A stretch of DNA of 6,824 nt from Acidobacteriaceae bacterium (GTDB taxonomy: Bacteria > Acidobacteriota > Terriglobia > Terriglobales > Acidobacteriaceae). The stretch is from the NCBI GenBank assembly GCA_003162495.1, contig PMOF01000330.1:1-6824 (forward strand), written 5' to 3'. Both the position numbers and the translations under genes were made by a program. Positions 1 through 6,390 of this stretch are shown here, one piece after another. Position 1 is the first letter of the stretch, and every line of letters starts with the position of its first letter. The notes beneath the pieces were generated by a model. It saw only the letters and a program-made list of their open reading frames with translations, searched no databases and was not told where the DNA came from.

Positions 1-1632
1 GAGGCCTACATGCGCCCCGTCTATCACGCCAAGAGCGATCGCTTCGTGGCCAAAGCCGGCGAGCTTGAGAAGAATGGCGTGGCCCGCCTGACTGCGCTCA
101 AGGAGCGCAACCCCGGTGAATACGCTCTGCTCCGCCAGGCCATTGCTCATCTCATCCTCGGCCTCGGCGGCGAAGACGTGAAAGACACCACCGCGCGCAT
201 CGCCGCGCATGAGGCTGAGCACGGCCCCATCACCGACGCGGAGCTGGTTGAAGCCATCGCCGCTGTGCTGCTGACGGAGGCCTTCAACCACAAGAGCCTG
301 CAACCGGTCGACGGCCGCCTCGCCAACGGCATGAGCGTGATGGCCATGGCCGCGCACACCGGCTGCAACACCGTTTACGGGTCCACATCGCCCAACAATC
401 CGCATCCTTATCCGTGGATGAACTCTCTCTTTCAGGACGGCATCACCGTGGGCTGGCTCATGGGTGAGAGCTTCATCGTCGATCACGCGCGCCGCTCCGT
501 TATCCCCGAGCGCCTCGCCGACATCCTCCTCACGCGCGATACCAACGTCATCAACGACGAGCAGTATTACCACTACACCCACTTCACTGATGCGCTTATG
601 ACCGACCAGGAAATCGTCGAGCTGCCCAAGGTGTGGGTGGTCGGCGGCGACGGCGGAATGGGCGACATCGGTTATCAAAACATGTCCAAGGTGATCCTGC
701 AGAACCGGCCCAACGTAAAGGCGCTCATGCTCGACACCCAGGTTTACTCCAACACCGGCGGCCAGAATTCTGACTCCACGCCCATGCTCGGCGGCGGCGA
801 CATGAACACCTTTGGCGCAGCCACTCAGGGCAAGAACACTGAGAAGAAGACGGTGGCGGAAACCTTCCTCGCCGGCCACGGATCGCCCTTCATCGGCCAG
901 GTCTCCATGGCCAACGCGCCCAAGCTCTACCGCGCCATTCTGGATGGTTTGGAATACCGCGGCACCTCATTCCTGCAGTGCTTCACCACCTGCCAGCCGG
1001 AGCACGGCGTGGCCGACGACATGGCGCTCTTCCAGGCCCAGCGCGTGCGCGACAGCCGCGGCGCGCCGGAGTTCGTCTTCAATCCGCGCCTCGGCGAAAC
1101 CTATCAGGAAGCGCTCGATCTCAAAGGCAATCCGTCCATCGATCTTGACTGGTACGAAACCAAGTCGAAGACCACCGGCGAAATCCAGCGCTACACCGTC
1201 GCCCACTGGTGCACCACTGAAGCGCGCTTCCGCAACCACCTCAAGAAGCTGAAGCCTGAAGCGGCCGCCAAGCTGATTCATCTTGACAACATGCTGGTCC
1301 GCATCACGCAGCAGGACGTGGTCTACCGCCGCTATTTGCAGCCCGGCCACCGCGCCTTCATCCCCGACTTCGGCGTTTACATCACCTACGAGGAGAACGG
1401 CAAAACCGAGTACCGCGCCCTCTCTCGCCAACTGGTCATGTTCTGCGTCGAGCGCCGCAAGGCATGGCGCATGCTCCAGTCCAAAGCCGGCATCGTCAAC
1501 AAGGAGTACGCCGCGCAAAAAGCCATCCTGGCAGACGTAGACGCCGGCAAAATCTCCGTTGACGAGTTCTACGCCCACGCCCGCGAAATCCTAAACGACC
1601 GCGTCAGCGGCGGCGTGCTGGCCAAGGCTTGA
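1..1632 (+). CDS. Pyruvate:ferredoxin/flavodoxin oxidoreductase-like protein, C-terminal part (5' partial)
   Basis: This is the C-terminal ~543 residues of a large 2-oxoacid:acceptor oxidoreductase (PFOR, NifJ/Por family), a cytoplasmic enzyme that decarboxylates pyruvate to acetyl-CoA with thiamine diphosphate and passes electrons through Fe-S clusters to ferredoxin or flavodoxin. The frame is open to base 1, so the gene starts upstream; the Met codon at 10 is internal. Residues below count from that Met. The TPP/Mg site is clear: GGDGGMGDIGYQN at 212-224, then LDTQVYSNTGGQ at 241-252. A family-type GCN cysteine is at 119 and a TCQPEHG cysteine at 328; both fit ligands of the TPP-proximal 4Fe-4S cluster. 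FNPRL at 357-361 resembles the YNPRL segment of classical PFORs. Oddities: no CxxC pair occurs in the first 118 residues, where classical PFORs have it about 25 residues before the GC motif, and about 210 residues follow Cys328, somewhat more than in Desulfovibrio PFOR. The family is secure; pyruvate as substrate is less so. Confidence 0.88.
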   Translation, partial: EAYMRPVYHAKSDRFVAKAGELEKNGVARLTALKERNPGEYALLRQAIAHLILGLGGEDVKDTTARIAAHEAEHGPITDAELVEAIAAVLLTEAFNHKSLQPVDGRLANGMSVMAMAAHTGCNTVYGSTSPNNPHPYPWMNSLFQDGITVGWLMGESFIVDHARRSVIPERLADILLTRDTNVINDEQYYHYTHFTDALMTDQEIVELPKVWVVGGDGGMGDIGYQNMSKVILQNRPNVKALMLDTQVYSNTGGQNSDSTPMLGGGDMNTFGAATQGKNTEKKTVAETFLAGHGSPFIGQVSMANAPKLYRAILDGLEYRGTSFLQCFTTCQPEHGVADDMALFQAQRVRDSRGAPEFVFNPRLGETYQEALDLKGNPSIDLDWYETKSKTTGEIQRYTVAHWCTTEARFRNHLKKLKPEAAAKLIHLDNMLVRITQQDVVYRRYLQPGHRAFIPDFGVYITYEENGKTEYRALSRQLVMFCVERRKAWRMLQSKAGIVNKEYAAQKAILADVDAGKISVDEFYAHAREILNDRVSGGVLAKA

Positions 1633-1640
1633 CACCCAAC

Positions 1641-1676
1641 AGGCATCTGGCGAACCACTCGGGTCGCCAGATGTCT
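1641..1676 (+). terminator. Hairpin after the oxidoreductase stop, possible terminator without a T-tract
   Basis: CATCTGGCGA at 1644-1653 is perfectly complementary to TCGCCAGATG at 1664-1673. The stem can extend outward through G1643-T1674, G1642-C1675 and A1641-T1676, giving about 13 bp around a 10-base loop. It begins 8 bases after the TGA stop, the usual place for a 3'-end structure. It is followed by GAAGGG rather than a run of T, so it may act as an mRNA 3'-stabilising stem or weak terminator rather than a standard intrinsic terminator. Confidence 0.5.
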
Positions 1677-1682
1677 TGAAGG

Positions 1683-1702
1683 GTACGGGCTTCAGCCCGT
1701 AC
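1683..1702. repeat. Perfect palindromic stem-loop, REP-like
   Basis: GTACGGGCTTCAGCCCGTAC is a perfect inverted repeat: a 9-bp stem if the two central bases are left unpaired, or 8 bp around a TTCA loop. It lies in non-coding DNA only seven bases after the preceding hairpin. From memory, this motif recurs between genes in many acidobacterial genomes; that is recall and not something the window shows, because only one copy is present here. A REP-type element or an added 3'-end structure are both possible. Confidence 0.55.
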
Positions 1703-1730
1703 ATAAAGCCACCAATAGTCTGAACCAAAC

Positions 1731-1760
1731 CAGAACGCGGACCGCAAGGTCCGCGTTCTG
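1731..1760. repeat. Perfect 13-bp stem-loop with GCAA tetraloop
   Basis: CAGAACGCGGACC at 1731-1743 pairs perfectly with GGTCCGCGTTCTG at 1748-1760 around a GCAA loop, a GNRA tetraloop that is especially stable in RNA. The plus strand after the stem reads CGTTTACC, a weak T-run, so modest terminator activity for the oxidoreductase is possible. Its strength, its isolation in intergenic DNA and its place beside another palindrome also fit a REP-like mobile palindrome. The choice between these roles is inference. Confidence 0.55.
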
Positions 1761-1811
1761 CGTTTACCGTGCCTCCGCGCATAACAGTTCCCTCCACAAC
1801 TCAAAATAGGC

Positions 1812-1860
1812 GGTCATCCTGAGCGCAGCGTTCTTCAGCGGAGCCGAAGGACCTGCGGTT
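1812..1860. repeat. Probable copy of a dispersed intergenic repeat
   Basis: The segment opens with GGTCATCCTGAGCGCAGCG and closes with CCGAAGGACCTGCGGTTG. I recognise this pattern from memory as a short repeat scattered through many acidobacterial intergenic regions. GGTC at 1812-1815 can pair with GACC at 1850-1853, which would bring the ends together in an imperfect stem. Only one copy is in the window, so its repeat nature cannot be shown here. Confidence 0.4.
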
Positions 1861-1971
1861 GTCTTTTGCTCATGGAGCATCGCTCAAGGGAGTAATGCCA
1901 CACCGAGTGAGGTGCTGCGCCGTGGCTTCAAATTCATCCGGCCTGGTCGGATCATCGTAGATAAAGAGCAC

Positions 1972-2015
1972 AAAAAGGGGCCGAAAATGCCCTGTTTTTT
2001 GCATGATTCGGCCCC
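1972..2015 (-). terminator. Intrinsic terminator of the prp operon / secreted-protein transcript
   Basis: On the minus strand GGGGCCGAA (2015-2007) pairs with TTCGGCCCC (1985-1977) as a perfect 9-bp GC-rich stem and is followed immediately by TTTTT (1976-1972). An inner ATGC/GCAT pairing (2004-2001 with 1990-1987) extends the hairpin and leaves a 10-base loop. It starts 29 bases after the TAG... frame end of the minus-strand gene at 2045. The GC stem followed by a T-run is the textbook layout of rho-independent termination, and it most likely ends transcription coming from prpB. Confidence 0.8.
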
Positions 2016-2044
2016 GATATCGCGTAAAATCCCCAGCGGAAACC

Positions 2045-2587
2045 CTACTTCGTGAAGCTGACGTAGCGCCGCCCCGCATAGAGGCGGAAGCCGCCTGCCG
2101 GGTCCGTCGTCACCTGCAGCGGCATAGGCCGTTTGAGCCCCGCATCCTCGCCGGAGGTCACGGTGAGCAAGTCATGCGCGCCCACGTCGGTCACCACAAA
2201 CTTGCTTCCCTCGACAAACCCGACACCGTAAACGCCCGCGGGCAGCGCCTGTCCGCCCACCTGGATGGGAACCTCGGTGACGAAGTAGGCCTGATATTTT
2301 GCCGCCACGCTGGACGAGTAGCCGCTGGTGTCGACAAGCGTAGCCAGGACAAAGTACCCATCGGCAAACTTGACGCCCCCGGAATTACGCAACTGCGTAG
2401 TGGCCGACTGCCCGCGATAAAACACGCTGGCCGGCAGCAGCTTTTGCAAATCCGCCGGCTTCAGCACTTTGTCGGCTGCTGAACCTGCGCCCGAGCCGCC
2501 CTGCGCCTGAATGGCTGCTGGAACGCACATCATCGCCACAGCCATCACTCCGGCCGTCGCCATCTTCAAAATTGTCTGCTTGTTCAT
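2045..2587 (-). CDS. Small secreted protein of unknown function, last gene of the prp cluster
   Basis: I do not recognise the family. The 180-residue product starts with a clear Sec signal peptide: basic MNKQTILK, a hydrophobic core to about residue 25 and a likely cut after IQA (28). The mature part starts with a Gly/Ser/Ala-rich linker (29-38), then LKPADLQKLLPASVFYRGQ (42-60), then mostly beta-strand-like sequence with the segment VGGQALPAGVYGVGF (110-124) and a C-terminal end rich in Arg and Tyr. No lipobox, transmembrane segment or catalytic motif is evident. A longer reading frame reaches 2629, but the Met at 2587 is preferred because AGAAGGA sits seven bases before it and the signal peptide follows directly. 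It lies 69 bases after prpD on the same strand and is followed by a terminator, so it is probably co-transcribed, with a possible extra promoter. A periplasmic or exported role is inferred. Confidence 0.8.
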   Translation of the reverse strand: MNKQTILKMATAGVMAVAMMCVPAAIQAQGGSGAGSAADKVLKPADLQKLLPASVFYRGQSATTQLRNSGGVKFADGYFVLATLVDTSGYSSSVAAKYQAYFVTEVPIQVGGQALPAGVYGVGFVEGSKFVVTDVGAHDLLTVTSGEDAGLKRPMPLQVTTDPAGGFRLYAGRRYVSFTK

Positions 2588-2601
2588 CGGTAGATCCTTC
2601 T
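2588..2601 (-). promoter_or_regulatory. Ribosome binding site that fixes the secreted-protein start
   Basis: On the minus strand AGAAGGA (2601-2595) lies seven bases before the ATG at 2587. This favours that Met over the in-frame Met at 2629, which has no comparable site and would place 14 polar residues before the signal peptide. Confidence 0.6.
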
Positions 2602-2617
2602 TTCCGTTGCGTACCGG

Positions 2618-2623
2618 AGTATA
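2618..2623 (-). promoter_or_regulatory. Possible -10 element upstream of the secreted-protein gene
   Basis: TATACT on the minus strand matches five of six bases of the sigma-70 -10 consensus and lies about 30 bases before the ATG at 2587. No good -35 box is found 16-18 bases upstream. A short CAGTC/GACTG inverted repeat (2632-2636 with 2643-2647) lies just upstream. This could give the secreted-protein gene some expression independent of prpBCD, but the evidence is weak. Confidence 0.25.
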
Positions 2624-2656
2624 GCGCACCTCAGTCAGGCGGGACTGTATCCTCCG

Positions 2657-4117
2657 CTACACCGCATAGAGATCCACGTACTCATGCACCGGCATGGATT
2701 CAAGCCGGTCGCGATCAAGCGAGACTTCGAGAATCTTCCGCTGGCGATCTTCGGCGAAGCGGCGGCGCAGGTTGGTCCTGAACTTGTTGACGAGGAGTGG
2801 CAATCCTTCCTCGCGTCGGCGCCGGTGGCCAATAGGATATTCAACCGTCTCTTCCAGCACGGTTCCGTCGTTCAATGCCACACGCAGCGCGTTCGCGATC
2901 GACCGTTTCTCCGGGTCATGATAATCTGCGGTAAATGCCGGCTCCTCGATGCATTCCATCTTTGCGCGGAGTGCATCAATGCGCGGTCCAAAAATCGGAT
3001 CGGCGGCAACCGCGTCTTCGTAATCGGCCGCTGTCAACCTGCCAAAGAGCAGCGGAACCGCGATCATGTATTGCACGCAATGGTCGCGGTCGGCGGGGTT
3101 CGCCAGCGGCCCCTTCTTGTCGATAATTCGCAAGCAGGCTTCGTGGGTGCGAATCGTAATCTCTTGAATGTCCTCAGCGGTCTTGCCGAGCTTTTCAAGC
3201 CGCGCGCGCAGAGTCATTGCGGCTTCAACCGCCGTTTGCGCATGAAACTCGGCAGGATAACTGATCTTGAACAGCACGTTCTCCATCACATAACTTGCGT
3301 AACTCCGTTGAAAGCTGAATTCCCGTCCTTTGAATGACACATCGTAGAAGCCCCATGTCTTTGCGGTCAGCGCCGAGGGATAACCCAGTTCACCAGCGCG
3401 CGCCATCAGCGCCAGGCGCACTGCGCGGCTGGTCGCGTCCCCGGCAGCCCAGCTCTTGCGTGAGCCGGTGTTGGGCGCGTGGCGATAGGTGCGCAGGCTC
3501 TGCCCATCCACCCATGCCAGTGAGAGCGCCGCCATGGTCTGTTCGCGGCTCAACCCGAGTAACTGGCTCACCACGGCCGTGGATGCGACCTTTACCAACA
3601 CCACATGATCCAGGCCAACCTTGTTGAATGAGTTTTCGAGAGCTATGCATCCCTGTATCTCATGCGCTTTGATCATGGCCGTCAACACCTGCCTCATGCG
3701 CAGCGGGGGCTTCCCCTCAGCAATGGCGGTGCGCGAGAGCCAGTCGGCCGTTGCCAGAATGCCGCCGAGGTTATCCGATGGATGTCCCCATTCCGCCGCC
3801 AGCCAGGTGTCGTTGAAGTCGAGCCAGCGAATCATGGCGCCAATATTGAACGCCGCCTGCACCGGATCAAGCTGGAACGCGGTGCCCGGCACACGCGCTC
3901 CATGCGGGACGACTGTGCCCGGCGCAATGGGCCCCAGCAGCTTGGTGCAGGCTGGATATTCAAGCGCTTCAAGGCCGCAGCCGAGCGTGTCCATCAGGCA
4001 GTAGCGGGCGGTCGAGTAAGCTAACTCGCTGTCTATCTCATAACTCAGTGTGTAGTCGGCGATATCCGCGATCACTTTGTCCGGCGCCGGGCGCTCATTG
4101 CTGCTATGCGAAGACAC
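2657..4117 (-). CDS. prpD: 2-Methylcitrate dehydratase PrpD
   Basis: PrpD removes water from 2-methylcitrate to form 2-methyl-cis-aconitate in the cytoplasmic methylcitrate cycle and needs no Fe-S cluster. The 486-residue protein has the length of E. coli PrpD (483) and carries its hallmark blocks: [17 protein letters not shown] (41-57), [20 protein letters not shown] (97-116), [20 protein letters not shown] (210-229), [17 protein letters not shown] (284-300) and [14 protein letters not shown] (397-410), ending in the family-like [20 protein letters not shown]. Compared from memory with the E. coli protein, a short insertion (IFGP, about 375-378) is the main difference. The start is a GTG at 4117 with AAAAGGAG five bases before it. 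It follows prpC by only 11 bases, so the two are almost certainly co-transcribed. Full-length PrpD means this organism does not depend on the alternative AcnD/PrpF route for this step. Confidence 0.97.
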   Translation of the reverse strand: MSSHSSNERPAPDKVIADIADYTLSYEIDSELAYSTARYCLMDTLGCGLEALEYPACTKLLGPIAPGTVVPHGARVPGTAFQLDPVQAAFNIGAMIRWLDFNDTWLAAEWGHPSDNLGGILATADWLSRTAIAEGKPPLRMRQVLTAMIKAHEIQGCIALENSFNKVGLDHVVLVKVASTAVVSQLLGLSREQTMAALSLAWVDGQSLRTYRHAPNTGSRKSWAAGDATSRAVRLALMARAGELGYPSALTAKTWGFYDVSFKGREFSFQRSYASYVMENVLFKISYPAEFHAQTAVEAAMTLRARLEKLGKTAEDIQEITIRTHEACLRIIDKKGPLANPADRDHCVQYMIAVPLLFGRLTAADYEDAVAADPIFGPRIDALRAKMECIEEPAFTADYHDPEKRSIANALRVALNDGTVLEETVEYPIGHRRRREEGLPLLVNKFRTNLRRRFAEDRQRKILEVSLDRDRLESMPVHEYVDLYAV

Positions 4118-4130
4118 TCAATCTCCTTTT
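4118..4130 (-). promoter_or_regulatory. Ribosome binding site for the GTG start of prpD, overlapping the prpC stop
   Basis: On the minus strand the prpC stop TAA (4131-4129) shares bases with the strong Shine-Dalgarno AAAAGGAG (4130-4123), followed by ATTGA and the GTG start at 4117. This confirms the GTG as the start, since the nearest ATG downstream is out of frame, and it suggests translational coupling: ribosomes ending prpC would sit on the prpD site. Confidence 0.75.
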
Positions 4131-5289
4131 ACGCGCGTTCTTCCATCGGAACGAACTTCAGGTTTTCTGGTCCGGTGTAATTGGCCGAGGGCCGAATGAT
4201 CTTGCCGTCTTGCCGCTGTTCGATCACATGCGCAGCCCAGCCTGCCGTGCGCGCAATCACGAACAGTGGCGTAAATAAATCGATGGGAATACCCATCTGA
4301 TGATACGCAACGGCCGAGTACCAATCGAGGTTGGGAAACATGCGCTTGGCATCGCTCATCACGCTCTCGATGCGCCCGGCGACGGAATAAAGCAGCGTAT
4401 CGGCTTCCGCTACCGCCAATTTGTGCGCCACTACTTTCACGATGTCGCTGCGCGGATCACTGATGGTATAAACCGGATGACCGAAGCCGATGATCACTTC
4501 GCGGTCAGCCACGCGGCGACGAATATCCGCCTCTGCATCGTCGGGGGAGCGATAGCGGCGCTGAATTTCGAGAGCCACTTCATTGGCGCCACCGTGTTTG
4601 GGCCCCTTGAGTGCGCCAATCGCGCCCGTAATGCACGAATAGAGATCCGAACCGGTTCCCGCGATCACGCGCGCCGTAAAGGTGGACGCGTTGAACTCGT
4701 GCTCCGCATACAGGATCAGCGATGTCTGCATCGCGGCGGTCCAATCCGCGCTCGGTTTGACGCCATGCATCAGATGAAGAAAATGCGCGGCAATCGAGTC
4801 GTCGTCCGTCTCGACCTCAATGCGCCGTCCATTGCGCGCGAAGTGATGCCAATAAAGCAGCATCGAACTGAGCGATGCCAAAAGCGCATCCGCAATGGTG
4901 CGCGCTCCTGTGTCGGCGTGGCCTTCCGCTTCAGGTCGCACGCAACCCAGCACTGAGACTCCGGTGCGCAACACGTCCATCGGATGCGTCGATGCCGGCA
5001 GCAGCTCAAGTGCCTGTTTCACCTGCGCGGGTAAGCTACGCAATGGCCGCAGCTGCGCCTTGTACGCCGCCAGCTCCGCCGAATTGGGCAGCTTGCCATG
5101 CACCAGCAGGTGGGCCACTTCCTCATACTCGCAATGTGCGGCCAGGTCCTTGATGTCGTAGCCGCGATAGTGCAGATCGTTGCCGCTGTGCCCTACTGTG
5201 CACAGCGCCGTGTTGCCGGCGGGAGTGCCCGACAGTGCCACCGACTTTTTCGGCTTGAAGACCGCCGCGTTGGAAGTTTCCTCACTCAT
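4129..5289 (-). CDS. prpC: 2-Methylcitrate synthase PrpC
   Basis: PrpC belongs to the citrate synthase family and condenses propionyl-CoA with oxaloacetate to give 2-methylcitrate and CoA, the entry step of the methylcitrate cycle. At 386 residues it matches the short PrpC/type II-like synthases (E. coli PrpC 389) and lacks the N-terminal domain of larger citrate synthases. The N-terminal part has [17 protein letters not shown] (17-33) and [12 protein letters not shown] (39-50). Catalytic residues fit: [14 protein letters not shown] (194-207), GPKHGGANE with His232 (229-237), GFGHPVY with His271 (268-274) and FPNLDWYSA with Asp322 (318-326), then [12 protein letters not shown] (347-358). His232, His271 and Asp322 form the expected triad, each three positions lower than my recollection of the Salmonella enzyme. 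The ATG at 5289 has GGAG seven bases upstream. It lies 48 bases after prpB and 11 before prpD. Side activity with acetyl-CoA, common in the family, is possible. Confidence 0.96.
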   Translation of the reverse strand: MSEETSNAAVFKPKKSVALSGTPAGNTALCTVGHSGNDLHYRGYDIKDLAAHCEYEEVAHLLVHGKLPNSAELAAYKAQLRPLRSLPAQVKQALELLPASTHPMDVLRTGVSVLGCVRPEAEGHADTGARTIADALLASLSSMLLYWHHFARNGRRIEVETDDDSIAAHFLHLMHGVKPSADWTAAMQTSLILYAEHEFNASTFTARVIAGTGSDLYSCITGAIGALKGPKHGGANEVALEIQRRYRSPDDAEADIRRRVADREVIIGFGHPVYTISDPRSDIVKVVAHKLAVAEADTLLYSVAGRIESVMSDAKRMFPNLDWYSAVAYHQMGIPIDLFTPLFVIARTAGWAAHVIEQRQDGKIIRPSANYTGPENLKFVPMEERA

Positions 5290-5337
5290 ACTGACTCTCC
5301 GGAGGGCATCAACCTGGCTGGAAAAGTTCGAGACTGT

Positions 5338-6240
5338 CTACTTTTCGCCTTTGTCCTTCGCAAACAATTCATCCAACTTCTTCTCGTATGCGTGATAATC
5401 GAGAAATTTGTAGAGATCGGCGCGTGTCTGCATGATCGGAACCACATTCTTCTGCGTTCCCTCGTTCCGAATTGCTTCGTACACCTTCAGCGCCGCCGCG
5501 TTCATGGCACGGTAAGCCGCGCAGCAATAGAGAATGATGTCCACGCCCGCGGCCTTCAACTCATCGCGCGTGAACAACGGCGTCTGGCCGAACTCGGTAA
5601 TATTGGCCAGGATGGGAACACCCACCGCCGCGCGTATCTTCGTATACATGGCCAGCTCTGTGACCGCCTCGGCAAAAATCATGTCCGCGCCTGCGGCCAC
5701 ATACGCCTGCGCACGGTCAATGGCTGCCGCCAGCCCCTCATTGGCCAGCGCATCGGTGCGGGCCATGATGACAAACTGCTCGTCGGTGCGCGCGTCGACG
5801 GCGGCTTTGATGCGGTCCACCATCTCGCCCGCCGCGACCAGTTCCTTTCCTGGCCGATGACCGCAACGCTTGGCGCCGACTTGATCCTCGATGTGTACCG
5901 CCGCCGCGCCCGCGCCGATCATGGATCGGATGGTCCGCGCAATGTTGAAGGCGCCGCCCCAGCCGGTATCGATGTCGACCAATAACGGCAGAGAGGTGGC
6001 ATCGGAAATCCGCCGCGCATCGGTCAACACATCGTCCATGGTGCTGATTCCCAGGTCCGGCATACCCAGCGAGTTGGCCGCCACTCCGCCGCCGGACAAA
6101 TAGAGCGCACGGAATCCCGTTGCCTCGGCCATGCGCGCTGAATAGGCATTGATCGCGCCCGCCACCTGCAGAGGCTTCTCATCGCTCACCGCGGCGCGAA
6201 ATCTGGCCCCCGGCGACGTCTGTTTGGAATTTTCAACCAT
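5338..6240 (-). CDS. prpB: 2-Methylisocitrate lyase PrpB
   Basis: PrpB splits 2-methylisocitrate into pyruvate and succinate, the last step of the methylcitrate cycle. It is a Mg-dependent TIM-barrel enzyme of the isocitrate lyase/PEP mutase superfamily. The 300-residue length matches E. coli PrpB (296) and is far shorter than true isocitrate lyases. Visible motifs are [20 protein letters not shown] (47-66), the metal-site acidic residues Asp89 and Asp91 in [10 protein letters not shown] (86-95), [17 protein letters not shown] (116-132) with catalytic Cys126 in the KRCGH signature and Glu118, [13 protein letters not shown], and [16 protein letters not shown]. The C-terminal [11 protein letters not shown] fits the family end. 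The ATG at 6240 has AAGGA six bases upstream. It is the first gene of the prpB-prpC-prpD run, with the intergenic control region on its 5' side. By memory comparison the sequence is strikingly like the proteobacterial PrpB. Confidence 0.96.
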   Translation of the reverse strand: MVENSKQTSPGARFRAAVSDEKPLQVAGAINAYSARMAEATGFRALYLSGGGVAANSLGMPDLGISTMDDVLTDARRISDATSLPLLVDIDTGWGGAFNIARTIRSMIGAGAAAVHIEDQVGAKRCGHRPGKELVAAGEMVDRIKAAVDARTDEQFVIMARTDALANEGLAAAIDRAQAYVAAGADMIFAEAVTELAMYTKIRAAVGVPILANITEFGQTPLFTRDELKAAGVDIILYCCAAYRAMNAAALKVYEAIRNEGTQKNVVPIMQTRADLYKFLDYHAYEKKLDELFAKDKGEK

Positions 6241-6390
6241 GCATCTTCCTTCCGCCGCATCATAGCAGCCTCATCGCATTTTGTTCTTCGTCCGGCCTTC
6301 CAGGTTTCCCAACCGGCCCGCGTAGTGCGACAATCATCGCGTCGGGCATCCTGGCTTGAACAGGGGCTCCCCCAAAGGAGAAACATCGTC
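6241..6390. other. Divergent intergenic region between prpB and the DUF2911 gene
   Basis: This 150-base gap must hold the 5' control of both transcription units. It contains the Shine-Dalgarno of each gene, a possible extended -10 for prpB, and a small imperfect inverted repeat GGTTTCCCAACC (6303-6314) that might be an operator but is too short to be convincing. I could not find a promoter for the plus-strand gene with recognisable -35 and -10 boxes. Confidence 0.5.
6252..6287 (-). promoter_or_regulatory. Candidate promoter of the prpBCD operon
   Basis: On the minus strand TGCTATGAT (6267-6259) reads as an extended -10 element: TG, one base, then TATGAT, which differs from TATAAT at one position. 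AGAACA (6287-6282) lies 17 bases further upstream and matches the -35 consensus only in its ACA half. Transcription would begin near 6252, leaving a leader of about 12 bases that holds little more than the Shine-Dalgarno. The very short leader is a reason for caution. No PrpR-type or sigma-54 site is apparent. Confidence 0.3.

Larger units (their letters stand above)
1633..2044. other. Structured intergenic region between convergent transcription units
   Basis: This 412-base gap separates the plus-strand oxidoreductase from the minus-strand prp operon and contains no convincing gene. It holds, in order, a hairpin just after the oxidoreductase stop (1641-1676), a stem-loop with a TTCA loop (1683-1702), a 13-bp stem with a GCAA loop (1731-1760), a probable dispersed-repeat copy (1812-1860) and an intrinsic terminator for the minus strand (1972-2015). 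The rest, including 1761-1811 and 1861-1971, shows nothing I can name apart from a doubtful 44-residue minus-strand reading frame at 1870-2004. Confidence 0.75.

Noticed and set aside
10..12. ATG at 10 as the true start of the oxidoreductase
   Set aside because: The frame is open to base 1, no Shine-Dalgarno room is visible, and the PFOR family needs several hundred residues before the TPP domain.
967..1578. Minus-strand open frame of about 203 codons opposite the oxidoreductase
   Set aside because: It lies wholly antisense to a well-conserved TPP-domain enzyme, and its Val/Ala/Asp/Glu-rich composition is that of a reverse-strand shadow of GC-rich codons.
1591..1804. Two overlapping minus-strand frames covering the stem-loop cluster
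   Set aside because: They read through palindromic DNA and the end of the oxidoreductase gene, with no ribosome site or protein-like pattern.
2519..2587. Lipoprotein signal in the secreted protein (cysteine at residue 21)
   Set aside because: The residues before the cysteine (VAMM) do not form a lipobox, and a better type I cleavage site follows at IQA.
2684..3337. Plus-strand open frame of about 217 codons opposite prpD
   Set aside because: It is antisense to PrpD, which is full length and conserved throughout, and shows no domain or ribosome site of its own.
5098..5985. Plus-strand open frame of about 295 codons opposite prpB and prpC
   Set aside because: It crosses the prpC-prpB junction antisense to two unmistakable enzymes, has no recognisable domain and is rich in Arg, His and Cys, as expected for a shadow in GC-rich DNA.
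6303..6314. Imperfect inverted repeat in the divergent promoter region as a regulator operator
   Set aside because: The arms are only four bases (GGTT/AACC) and no regulator gene is nearby, so chance is an adequate explanation.
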